In this document: in pieces, positions 1 through 11,158 of the stretch | How positions within the stretch are numbered: the stretch's first letter is position 1 | Layout: each line of letters begins with the position of its first letter | Assembly: GCF_030867145.1 (NCBI RefSeq) | Contig: NC_134414.1 | Location: 65,631,397 to 65,695,396 of the forward strand | DNA: 64,000 bases | Direction: 5' to 3' | Source: Opisthocomus hoazin | Taxonomy: Eukaryota > Chordata > Aves > Opisthocomiformes > Opisthocomidae | The notes under the pieces: generated by a model | Database searches by the model: none | Told to the model about the DNA's origin: nothing | The model's input: the letters and a program-made list of their open reading frames with translations, nothing else | Made by a program: the position numbers and the translations under genes

Positions 1-3000
1 CCCTGAGGATGCCTGGAAGTAGGACTGAGATCTCAGGGACCCCTGATGCATAGCCATGTCACTGTGAGAGCTTTATGCACCCGCAGGCACCCACCCGTGT
101 CTGTTCGTCGCTTCTCCTCTTCCTTAGCTTCAAGCAGAATGGGGCAAATTGGGAAAAACACTAATGTTTGATGTTGCAATTTTTAACTGCCCTTGCTTAG
201 TTGCTGCATGACATTAGGATGCTTAAAGGCATTACAAAGGGGGGTTAAACCCCTGAGGCAGAGACTGTAGTATTTGCTTCCTGAGTAGCTGCTCTGTCCA
301 CTACCCTATCCTACAGAAAGGTGGCAGCAGCAGCGAGTTTTACAAGGTTGGAGCAAGCCTGCTAGCTGCAAAGGGAGACTGAAGGACCCTTACTTAAGGA
401 CACGATCCTGTGAGGAGAAAAGGAAAAGGAATGGGATGTCTATGTCAAGCCTAAGACCAAAGATGTACTTGGGTATACAGTATTCCCATCTTGACTCTCA
501 CCTCACAACCCTGCACTCAGTAGCTTGACTTCAGGCACGTTTCTGCTCAATGTGATAATTATTTGGATCCCATACAGAGATCTGCCTCAATTACCTTATT
601 CTTTACACCATCTAAGTTCATTTTTGAGTGTGTTCTTAGGATGCTCTTTGCTTTTGTTCTCATTGATGCCATTAATTCTTCAAGGCTCTCAGACCTCCAT
701 GAAGAATCCATTGTTTCCATTACGTGGTGGTTTGTGTTGTTTAATCAGAGTCGTCCCAAGAAAACACTAAAATCTTCTTTCCAGAACTACATCATTCAGA
801 CCCTAGAACACCAAATAAAGTAAACAGTTCATTTTCCATGGCAGCTTGGCAGTTATTCTGTGTGTTCCCCTTAAGTCTTTTGGGTACCTAGTAAAGGAAA
901 GGTCTTCCTCAGGTCCATTGGAGTAGTGACTTCTCCAGAGTGATACCTTCTGTTCCTGCTTCTTCTCAGGGCATCACGAAGGCTGACCACATGCTTCTGA
1001 GACAGGGAGCAGATTCTTAGGTAAGTCATCCTTTCCCTAGCATCTGCAGGGATTCACATCAGAGAAACAGCTACTGTGTGGAACTACACATTTTCTGAAC
1101 ACTCCGAAAACATTTACAGATTAACTAATCTCAGTAAATTACATTTTCCTACTGTCATCTAGCTGTGGTTTGCAACTTCAGCCACAGCTCAGATGCTTTA
1201 AATTTAAGCTGCCCTATATACAAGGTCTAGGCTTTCATCCTAGAAGAAACAGGACTATTGAATTCCCATTTCTCATCCCTTACAATAGGGCATGACATCA
1301 ACCAAAAGGACACTCATCTGCTATGCAAAGAAATAAACTGGAAATAATTTATCTCCAACTGAACAGTTCTGGGAACACAGGTCACACTTTCTGAAAGTGG
1401 CGTTTCAGAGAACATAGGCAGTGCTCTGCAGAAAGCTGTCCAGTGCCACTTGTGATAGCAGTGCTTGACTCCAGGTCTAAACTGCATCAGAGAAAGGTAA
1501 CTATCCTTCTGACATAATTTCTTAATGATACCTCTCCCATTATGTCGCTGCCATATAGTACAGGTCTTCCAGCTGAATATAAGTGCTTTTGAAAATAGCC
1601 CCATGGTGGTCCAAATCATGATTTAGATAGCCACACTTGCTAGTCCCACCACTTCCCGGTCCATATCTGTTCCCTTCTGCCTGAGGGTGGCCAGCTGGCT
1701 CAAGTAGGCTACACCACTCCTCCTCACCTCATTCCCAAGGCAGCTGATGTCATTTGCATGCACAGTTGCAAAGAAGCCACTGAGTAGATCAGTCTGGTTA
1801 ACTCACCGTGCTCACCCTCACACACATACAACACTCAGATGCTCATCTCCTCTCCTAGGACAGAGGCCGGTTTGCATGGGCCTTGCTGATGCATGCACCT
1901 CTTCTTTGTGGTTTCTGCTGCCTTCCTATCTGGTCTTGAGTTTTGCAGCCATTCATCTCTTCTGCCTGACTTTCTGCTCACTTTCCACTTTTAAAGAGGT
2001 GATCATTGTTCCAAGTTTGGTCTGTTCTTCAGTTTTTCTGCAAAATGTAGGAGGACTTCAAGTTTCCTGCTTTTCTCCACAAAACATAAGTATGAATGTT
2101 TAAGCTTCCTAGTTCCCTTCCTTGTCATCGAAGCCACTTTTTTCTTCACCCTGCCACCTTTCTTTTGAGCAGCCACTGGCCCAGACCGCTGTGGTGCTGA
2201 CAGTTCAGGAAGGTGGTAAGACTCTGGTCAGCATGATTTGTATGGACAGACCTTTCTTCTGTACAATGTCTTGCTGACTTTGGTGTGAGCTCCCTCTGCC
2301 TCCAGATTAGCAACTCCAGGACCTTCACCAGCCACAGATCTGTTGTCAATACCAATTTAGAGGAATGTAAAGCCATCAGATCAAAAGTAAATGCTTACAA
2401 GCTTTCAGCTGTTTTTAGCAATGCAGGTCAGATGTGACCACGCAGGAACAAGGCTCTGTTCTCAGTTTTAGGCTACTGACAGTTTATAAGACAGTTCTGT
2501 GGCCACATCCAAGAACATCTAAAGAAGTCAATGAAACTGAAACAAAATTTGTTTCTGACTGTTTTCCAAGCCAGGAGCATATATCTAAGACATACCATAT
2601 GTTCCACCACTTACATTTGCACAGCTGGCAATCACAATTTGGTTGTAAAGTGACAGATGTGGAATAAAACCATTGAGGAACAATAAAAATTAGAATCCCA
2701 TGAAATCAGTTGTACATGATGATCACTTATCAGAACACGGTTATATTTTAACATATGGCCCTTAAAAATGTTACTTAGTATATTTTAAAATCTCAAAGAA
2801 TGACCTTTTTAATTGCTGATAAAATTGGCTTGCTCCCCAGGCAGTCCAGTTTTGATGAAGCGATAAAGAACTTAACTGTTTCGTGACAAAAACTAAATAA
2901 TGCATAGATTATATTTCCAGGAATATATTTTCCAGATGAAAAAGGAAACTTAGAAACATGGTGTGACTTATAATTATCATTTTTTAAAAATTCATAGTGA

Positions 3001-6000
3001 GAAGAAGTAGAAATCAAAGTTATCACAAGCTACCATTATAAACATTAATTCAACTGATTAAAAATTATATAAATAATTTATCCAATTTTAATAATAGAAT
3101 AACAGACTAGGTTTGATGAGCTAATAATACAAAGATTTATCTACAGACAGAAACACATTATGCACAGGGTAGATCATTTTTCATAAAAGATCCATTCCTC
3201 TTCTTATGAAAAGACTGTGGGACTTAAACTACAGAAGCATCACAGGATACCCCAGTGTGGCTGGTGTAAACCCGTCATGGTAACTGCACCAGACATGTTG
3301 ATTCATATCTTTATTCTAACCCTGTTACTTTTCAAATAGTCATTTGTATAGCATGACACAGGGTCCAATGCTGCCTTTTTAAAGCATTTTTTCTCATATT
3401 AAATGCTATGAAAGCATTTTCTTGTGAAGAAATCATAGTTCGTTTTACATTTCTCTTAACAGCATTTACTTAACGACTTCACCACTTTGGAGTTACAGCT
3501 GGGACTGACTCATAAGATATTTATATAAAGGACTATTTTATCTTGTAGCTGAATTCCCATATACAGACAAACTCTAACCATAGATAGAGCAGGACAAGAC
3601 TGGTACCAAGCACTGTGGATTTATATTTAGGATTGCTGAAGACTCAATTTTACAAAATGCTTCTAAAGTGATCTTACTATTTATTAATTTCCTAATAGAC
3701 TAACCTGAGCTTATTTCTAGGCAGAAAGTGCCTGTGAATCTTGAGGAAAAGTGACCGTTGCTTTTTCAGTCCATTTGCTACCCTGTTCTACCCAGAACGT
3801 GTGGTAGTTACACAGCTGTATTGATTTGTTCCTATCATACTACGCTCAATGAGGTACCTCCATTATTTCTCAACAGAGCTATTTGAAAAGCATTGGTTCT
3901 TGTTCAGATGCGCTCTTTGATGAGTTTAAAGTAATATTTTGTTATTTCTCCCTGAAAAAATAAAAGAAGAGTATTTAAGGCTTTGACAAGATCCGTTCCC
4001 TTCCCCACATCTACAGTTTTGTCAGTGAGGTAAGCAAAAAAGAGATACGACTAACTATAAATAACTGAAATCCCCAAACAGTAGTCAGTACAGCCTAAAA
4101 AATGAAAGATTGAGAAAAAAAAATTGTAATTTGGGGGAAAGGAAGTGGTTGATGGAGCTTATCCGCTCTCAGGATAAGAGCTCCCAGGCCCCCTCTCAGC
4201 TCTATCGCCTGCCTTTGGCCGGCTGTTTTCAGTAACTCCTTCCCCATCCGTGTCCATACGTCCCTACAGAGCCCATTCACACAAACCTGCACACAGGGCT
4301 TTTATGACAAACTGGCTTTTACCTTTGACAGGAGGAAGAAGGAAGGGAGGAAGGAGTGTCCTAACCTAAAGTCTTAAAATAATAGTTGTATTTTTCTCCC
4401 TTGCAAAAAAATGTCTTTTAGCTCTGGGTGTCTGCTTCGTCTTGTTCATTACTGACATACTGTGGAAAATGTTGCTTTATAAAAGCCTCCAATCAGTATA
4501 ATAGCTATGTGCTTACATTGGTAAGACTTGGAGAAAGCCAGCTGATAAACTTGAAGGTAGCACATTACTACAAAGTGGAGGTCAGCAGTCCCTGCAGGGT
4601 AAGTTAGCTACCTCTGTTAGTAGCTAAAACTCAGGGGTTACGTTAAAGCTTTCACTATACTACACGTCTCATGCTCTCCTCCACCTCAGTGTCATAACCA
4701 ATTCATACATATTGGCAACTTCTTGACACGGCTGACTGCAGAATTACAGCTGTTCAGCTATTTCTTGCAACTCAAAAATGGAGCAGACTCCATCACATGA
4801 CATATGTGTGTTATTGCTGGAAAAGAGGAGGGAAAGTGTGTCAAAATGACAGAACTCACACTTGAAAATCGCTGGATGACAGTGTCTGAGGTAAGACACC
4901 CCATGTCTGCCCTTTTTCACCTGGTAGTGTAACCTTTTCACCTGAGAAGAAACAGTGGAAATTTTCTCTCCTGCATAGTGCACTGGAACCTGTTTGTTAG
5001 GAGATTTTCCTGGGAAAGATGGAGAAAATCTGCCCTGGGTCTATGAGGGTGCACAACCAAGGCTGTCCCACACTGGAGCAAGCATTTTCATCATTCTGTT
5101 AATATCTACATGATAGGAAAGAGGGACACCATGGTTATCATTTTCTTTTCCAAAAAGAGCTGGTCATGCTTTATTAGGTCCATATCTTCAAAGAGGACTA
5201 TGCGGAGTGGATTCTGAATAGACAAAGTCCTCTAGCATTTAAGTCTCTGTGCAATTAATGAACAAAGACAAGCATCTGACTTACTGAGGCTGCATCTCCC
5301 TTCCAGTGTCTTCAGAGACACCTACCCCGCTCCATTAACTTTAAAGAAAACGTAGGCACTTTTTTTTCCCCTGCCAGGTCCAAACACCTAAAATTTCTGC
5401 AGATTTTTGCACATCAGTTAGACACACTGCATTTTGTTTGCATGGACTCTCCTTCCACAGGACTTATTATAATAAGTAATTTTAAATTCCTAGTGTAATA
5501 TCACTCTGTGTCACATCACTTGTTACATACGTTTGGTATTTTCAGGATACAGTGGAATGATCAGCTGACTTCCAGAGGATCAAGGAACCAAACTGACCAT
5601 CCACTCCTTGTACTTTCTTTGGTCTGTCTGTACAGCACAAAGTGAATGTAAAACACCATCTACCAGAATTCTTGGCTTTTTCTAAGCTAATACTCAAAGA
5701 ATTATAAGTGTCTATGACATGGCAGTATTTTATTCTGTGTTTGTACCCTCTCTAGCTCAAAGGAGTCTTGAGCAGCAAGCGGAGTTCTGGGATGCTATGA
5801 CTAATGTGATTGTAGACGAGTGGGGTTTTTTAATCTCAAAATGTCTTTTTTTTTCTTCTGTCTGCAAAGTCTATTCTGAGAGGATTTTAATAAGAGCTTG
5901 GAGCCAGATTTTGAAGGTGTGACCAAAAGCAAGTGGTGGGACGTTGATCATGGGGGAAAAGGGATGGGAAGCAATGCCCCAAGGTGAGGATGCAGATCAT

Positions 6001-7082
6001 CTAGGTAGAACAGGTCCTGGGAGAAGTGAATCCGAGGCATTGGACAACTATGCTAGCTCTGTGGAGAAAAGGTAAAGCAGACCTCATTACAAATTGATTC
6101 ATTTTCCGATACGGATGTGCTGTACAGATGTACAGGTGGTGGGCACTTCTCCCCTGTGTGAGAAGGACCATTTCTCTGTTTGCTTGCACCATCTCCATTT
6201 GTCTTTGCCATCTGAATGTATTTATAGCTTCTGGAAGCTCCTTATCTTGGAGATATGTGTCAGGCCCTCAGAGCCTGATAGCTACTGGTCTTCTCCTGCT
6301 TTTGCTCGGATGTAACACCTTTCGGCTGATGGTAGCTACAAGCCTAAATAAACCCTTTGGCTCTGGATGGATGGCACCAGCTCCCAGTTCTGGAGGATGA
6401 TCTGGGGTCTTGTCCCAAGTGCTGCCTTCCAGATGTTGCAGAAGTTGTGTGTGGCTTGGTGCACCAGCTCCCTGCTCCTGGCTGAGAGACCCACAGAGTC
6501 CCCTGCGGGGAAGGAGAGAGGAACCAGGACAGGCAGAGGTGGGCTGCTGGCCACGCTGGCAAGGTGCACATATTGTGTCAGAGACCGAAAGGAGCTGGGG
6601 ATAAGAAGGGTTCAAAAGACCCTCAGTAAGTAAAAAGCTTTGGGGTAACAAATGACATTTGATGGCTGGATTTGATGCTGTATTCATGAGGGAGATCATT
6701 AAGAGAAGTGGTGATTTCATCTTTTCATGGAGTATGTCATCTTCAGAGGCCAGAGATGACTGTTAAATTACTTAAACTGACTTCTCATGTATTAAAGGCA
6801 TGTAAATGTCACCCACACATTCCTGTACTGAACACAATGACTTTAATTAGACTTAAATATTTCAATCCTCAGGCAACTAAACCCTTTTGCACTACAGAAA
6901 GGGAACAGACAAGACTGAGGCATCAGTCTATAGTGAAGGGGATCTACTACAACAGAAAGGACCTGTTTTTCTTTTAGTTAAATTGCAAAAAGTGTCGTGA
7001 CTCCTTCCACTATGGAGATACTTTTCATCCCAGAAACATTTCTTTATCATCCTAGATTTGATGTTCAATTGGACAATTGTTT
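1..7082. other. Gene-free unique DNA, left flank
   Basis: No recognisable exon, RNA gene or transposon was seen on either strand. Open frames are short (about 150 codons at most) and resemble no family I know. The interval is AT-rich, especially about 2.7-3.7 kb, where TAATTA-like and TTTAAA-like words are dense. That block could be conserved non-coding DNA, but sequence alone cannot show it. A short purine run (GGAGGAAGAAGGAAGGGAGG) lies near 4331. The stretch at 6.3-6.6 kb is locally GC-richer and open in several frames, but has no recognisable product. Confidence 0.6.
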
Positions 7083-7525
7083 TGAGGCCTCATCTGGAGT
7101 ACTGTGTCCAGTTCTGGGCTCCCCAGTTCAAGAAAGATGAAGAGCTACTGGAGAGTGTCCAGCGGAGGGCTACGAGGATGATGAGGGGACTGGAACATCT
7201 CCCCTACGAGGAGAGGTTGAGGGAGCTGGGCTTGTTCAGCCTGAAGAAGAGAAGGCTGCGAGGGGACCTAATAAATGCTTATAAATATCTGAAGGGTGGG
7301 TGTCAGGAGGATGGGGCCAAGCTCTTTTCAGTGGTGCCCAGCGACAGGACAAGGGGCAATGGGCACAAACTGAAGCACAGGAAGTTCCGTCTGAACATAA
7401 GGAAGAACTTCTTCCCTCTGAGGGTGACGGAGCCCTGGAACAGGCTGTCCAGGGAGGTTGTGGAGTCTCCTTCTCTGGAGATATTCAAGACCCGCCTGGA
7501 CAAGGTCCTGTGCAGCTTGCTGTAG
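7083..7525 (+). pseudogene. CR1 ORF2 C-terminal fragment
   Basis: An open frame of about 147 codons encodes the last part of the CR1 ORF2 protein, downstream of the reverse-transcriptase catalytic core. Recognisable blocks are [29 protein letters not shown] and the C-terminal LDKVLCSLL before the stop. The endonuclease and the RT catalytic motif are missing because of 5' truncation, so no active enzyme can be made. The frame runs a few codons upstream into unrelated flanking DNA, which is chance. It has no stop or frameshift, consistent with recent insertion. Confidence 0.9.
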
Positions 7526-7616
7526 GTGACCCTGCTTCGGCAGGAGGGTTGGACTAGATGACCCACAGAGGTCCCTTCCAACCCCGATTCTGTGATTCTG
7601 TGATTCTGTGACTCTG
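7083..7616 (+). mobile_element. CR1 LINE, 5'-truncated 3' end
   Basis: The sequence enters CR1 abruptly at TGAGGCCTCATCTGGAGTAC. It runs through the end of ORF2, a short 3' UTR (GGTTGGACTAGATGACC, GAGGTCCCTTCCAACCCC) and a tail of ATTCTGTG units at about 7587-7612. This is the standard 3' end of a chicken-repeat-1 LINE in sense orientation. By eye it differs from the copy at 34.1-34.9 kb at only about 5 percent of positions, so it belongs to the same young subfamily. No convincing target-site duplication was found. Confidence 0.95.
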
Positions 7617-10023
7617 AGTAAATGTCAATCACCAGTCTACTGACAGGTGCATCACAGAGTACCAGTCCATCTACCGTCCTGCATCCAGCTCCAGTCAAAG
7701 TCTGATGGTTTAGAATAAGGAAGAAAAATGGAGGAAACACAATTTGGCCAGTTCTTCTTATTATTCAAATGAGGAGCCTTGGGAACAGATTCCAGCCTTT
7801 CATTGTAGAGCTGCCAGTTCTGTGGGCCTGTTGGACCTTCCTTCTAAGGATGTGTGGCTGAAAGTGGATGGCACAGAGATATCTGGAGCCACAAGATCCA
7901 ATGCAAGAAGGAACACAACCACCTAAACTTATTCAGGTATCTGCCTATGCAGCCTTCAAGCTCTCAGAAGCTGGATGAAATTCTATCTTTAGGATGGCAA
8001 CTAACGTCACCTGCCAATTACAGTGACTGCACCACTCTCCAAAATCAGTGTTAATTTATCATCCTCCCTGTTAGAAAACTGCATCATATGTCAAGGTGGA
8101 TTTGCCTGACATGCTCATTGGATCTGGTTGTCTCAAGTTATAGAAGACTGAAAGTCTTTCTTTCCTAAAAGCCAGAACTACAGACTTTTACATATTTTTT
8201 GTCCTACATGTATGAGTAGCTATGCAAGATCTTATCTCAGCCTCCCTTTTATAAGCTGAATAGGACCAGCTTCTCATCTTAAGAGGTATTTTTAGCGATT
8301 TCATTTCATGACTCTTCCTCTTGAAGTGGGGATAGCAGAGCCGCTATGGCAGTCCAGCGTATTACAGTAGCACAGCATATTACTGCAACACAGTAGTACA
8401 ACTATTGCAGAAGTAGAACTACTACAGTGGTGTGCTGCTCCTATGTGCAAAGGCAATATTGTGCCCCCTCCCCCTTCACTTTGATACTGCCTTTTTTTTC
8501 CTTGATCAAGGGTCATGCTGGTACCTCTAAGGACAGTGTAACACTGGAAGCTGACAGTGAGGTGATGAAGACGTCCACTGAATAGGCAAAAAAAAAAAAG
8601 ATGAGACTTACTTTCTGAATTCCAAAAAAAGATTTCTGGAAAATATTTCGGGGGGGAGAGGGGGGAAATTGCATTTTTAGTCTTTCTGAAAGTGGAGAAC
8701 TAGAATGTTTGCATATTGCATTTTAAAAAGAAACAATACACTACTCGACAGATCCATGTCTTGTCATTATGGACCTATTACCACTTCACTAAAAATACAT
8801 GACAAAATTTTAAGATTCAAGGACAGGGCAAGGAGAAAATCATACAGAGATGAAATATCTTGACTGCCTCACCCTTCATCTCAGAGTGAGGCTCAAATCC
8901 AAAAGGAACTAAAAAGGTGAGGTCATGGCACATTTGATAGCAAACACTTGGCCACGGATAGTTCTAAAAACACACCTGAAACCTGTACAGGTGCAACTAT
9001 CTACAGTAAAAGGTGTTTAACTCCCTGATTAAGTAGGTAACGGAAAATTTAGATGCAAGGCCCACAAAAGCTCTGATGTGTCCAAACTATATCCCTGAAA
9101 AATGGTCTGGAGGCCATTAAGTCAAACAGATTCATGTTGCTAGAGATATTTCTCAAGATAATTTTTCAAACTATAGTTTTATTAATAACAAGTTATATCA
9201 GAATATAGTAAAATATTCTGGAATATATGTAGTGACCAAAGCAAACTTATTTAGAGATATCTCATAAAAAAGATATATCTTACCCTCAGGGAAAACACAG
9301 AAAATAATTGGACATTGTTACTCCAGAAAAGAAAAAAAATTTCAGAGAACCATTTATGACAGATATTTTAGACCATATTAATCATCACTTAATGGACACC
9401 TATATGAAGTGTAAAGAACATGTCTCTTTCCTTCAATCATAATCGGCCACTAAGTGAAAGGAGTATATCCAGTTTAAAAAAGTGTATTACACTGACAGTA
9501 AAATAGTCATATAAATAGTTTACAACCATTTCAGAGTGCAGTATAATATGTTGGCTTAAGTAGATCATGAAAATTGTGCATTTATGCTTGCAAATTGAAT
9601 AACTGAATATTCACTGAAGAGGAAAATTTCGTAAGCTACTAATGCTAGTCGGATACATGATTTCCACCATCTCCCTATGGAAGTTTGGTCCTTAACTGAT
9701 TTTTGCACATTTAAAAGTCTGTCCTGCAATCATTTGATCTAAAAAACACAATTACTTTTTTTTTCTTTTAGAAGAAGTATTCTTGTTACCAAAGCTTCAG
9801 TGGGGGTGTAGCTCCCCAGGATTTTGGTTTCTGCTGATGTTTTCACTCCTGAAGGAACCAGGAAGCTCTCAGAATGGGAACCTGACATCTTGAAAGGATT
9901 TGATCTCTGAAACCAAATAAAAGCAAAACAAATTGAAATGACAGAGTTGCTTCCACCATCTAAATTTGGAGCTGAGGTGTCATGAGTGTATACTGCCTTT
10001 ATTTCAGGAGGTACAAGCAGAAG
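7617..10023. other. Gene-free unique DNA between CR1 copies
   Basis: No exon or RNA gene is recognised. Apart from a degenerate triplet-like block at 8362-8430, it holds only low-complexity patches: poly(A) near 8589, a G-rich run near 8650 and T-rich DNA near 9755. The part from 9.1 to 9.7 kb is strongly AT-rich. Confidence 0.6.
8362..8430. repeat. Degenerate triplet-like CAG/TAG repeat
   Basis: The block is built from interspersed CAG, TAG, CAC and TAC triplets (ATTACAGTAGCACAGC, CACAGTAGTAC, GAACTACTACAG). It looks like a decayed trinucleotide microsatellite. CACAGTAGTA near its centre and TACTACAGTGG near its right end are partly complementary, so a weak hairpin is possible. No function is implied. 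Confidence 0.4.
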
Positions 10024-10208
10024 TCATAGAATCACAGAATCACAGTATGGTTTCGGTTGGAAGGGACTTTTAAATATCATCTGGTCCAAGCCCCCTGCCA
10101 TGGGCAGAGACTTCTTTCACTAGATCAGGTTGCTCAAAGCCCAGTCCAACCTGGCTTTGAACACTGTCAATGATGGGGCATCTACAACTTTGGGAAAGTC
10201 CAGGGAAT
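10024..10208 (-). mobile_element. CR1 LINE, short 3' fragment, older copy
   Basis: The 3' end of a CR1 in antisense orientation. It starts with TCATAGAATCACAGAATCAC, then GGTTGGAAGGGACTTTTAAA, the CATCTGGTCCAAGCCCCCTGCC block, CAAAGCCCAGTCCAACCTGG and a GATGGGGCATCTACAACTTT segment. It breaks off at about 10,200, inside what would be the 3' UTR and terminal ORF2 region. Wording differs from the young copies, as in the element at 22.3 kb, so this is a different and older subfamily. It lies 135 bp from the next CR1 in the same orientation. Confidence 0.88.
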
Positions 10209-10338
10209 AGAGTAACCCAGGTAACTGATATTGTCGAGAGGGTATTCAGCTATGGATGCTGATGATTCAGTGACTGATCACAGTTGGTTGTGACTAAGCT
10301 GGACCTGAATGGCACATGGAACACAGTGCCTTCAACTT

Positions 10339-10346
10339 TGACTTCA
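10339..10346 (+). repeat. Left flanking direct repeat of CR1 (TGACTTCA)
   Basis: TGACTTCA sits at the 3' edge of the antisense CR1 at 10,344-11,150 and is repeated exactly at its 5' edge (11,151-11,158). Two bases may belong to the CR1 tail, so the certain repeat is 5-6 bp. Possible target-site duplication. Confidence 0.5.
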
Positions 10347-11150
10347 CAGAATCACATAATCACAGAATGAGAGGGGTTGGAACGGACCTCTGTGGGTCAT
10401 CTAGTCCAATCCCCCTGCCTAAGCAGGGTCACCTACAGCAGGCTGCACAGGACCGTGTCCAGGCGGATTTTGAATATCTCCAGAGAAGGAGACTCCACAA
10501 CCTCCCTGGACAGCCTGTTCCAGGGCTCCATCACCCGCAGAGGGAAGAAGTTCTTCCTCATGTTCAGACGAAACTTCCTATGCTTGAGTTTGTGCCTGTT
10601 GCCCCTTGTCCTGTCACTGGGAACCACTGAAAAGAGTTTGGCCCCATCCTCCTGACACCCACCCTTGAGATATTTGTAAGCATAAATTAGGTCCCCTTTC
10701 AACCTTCTCTTCTTCAGGCTAAACAAGCCCAGCTCCCTCAGCCTCTCCTCATAGGAGAGATGCTCCAGTCCCCTCACCATCCTCGTAGCCCTCTGCTGGA
10801 CTCTCTCCAGTAGCTCCTCATCTTTCCTGAAGTGGGGAGCCCAGAATTGGACACAGTACTCCAGATGAAGCCTCACTAGGGCAGAGTAGAGGGGAAGGAG
10901 AACATCCCTCGACCTGCTGGCCACACTCCTCCTAATACATCCCAGGATCTCGTTAGCTTTCTTGGCAGCCAGGGCACACTGCTGACTCATAGTCAACCTG
11001 TCGTCCACCAGGACAGCCAGGTCCCTCTCCACAGAGCTGCTCTCCAGCAGGTCCGCCCCAAGCATGTACTGATGCATGGGGTTGTTCCTCCCCAGGTGCA
11101 GGACCCTGCACTTGCCCTTGTTGAACCTCGTCAGGTTCCTCTCTGCCCAC
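10344..11150 (-). mobile_element. CR1 LINE, 5'-truncated, young copy
   Basis: An antisense CR1 of about 807 bp. On the plus strand it begins with the reverse complement of the 3' tail (TCACAGAATCACATAATCAC). It continues through the 3' UTR into about 240 codons of ORF2 and stops abruptly after CCTCTCTGCCCA, beyond which the sequence is unrelated. An 8-base direct repeat, TGACTTCA, abuts both ends and may be a target-site duplication. That is notable because CR1 insertions often lack clear duplications. It is near-identical in wording to the copies at 7.1, 34.1 and 54.4 kb. Confidence 0.96.
10433..11148 (-). pseudogene. CR1 ORF2 C-terminal fragment, uninterrupted
   Basis: The reading frame is open from the truncation point to the natural ORF2 stop, about 238 codons. 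From its first ATG (at 11,077) it encodes 214 residues. Blocks visible in order are [71 protein letters not shown] and the terminal LDTVLCSLL. These are the conserved post-catalytic parts of CR1 reverse transcriptase. The endonuclease and the catalytic aspartates lie upstream and are absent. The lack of stops or frameshifts points to recent insertion rather than selection. Confidence 0.9.
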
Positions 11151-11158
11151 TGACTTCA
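11151..11158 (+). repeat. Right flanking direct repeat of CR1 (TGACTTCA)
   Basis: Exact match to the 8 bases at 10,339-10,346, immediately beyond the 5' truncation point of the CR1. Candidate target-site duplication. Confidence 0.5.

Noticed and set aside
6268..6720. 150-codon minus-strand frame with several overlapping frames on both strands
   Set aside because: Several mutually exclusive frames are open over the same GC-richer segment, and none looks like a protein family.
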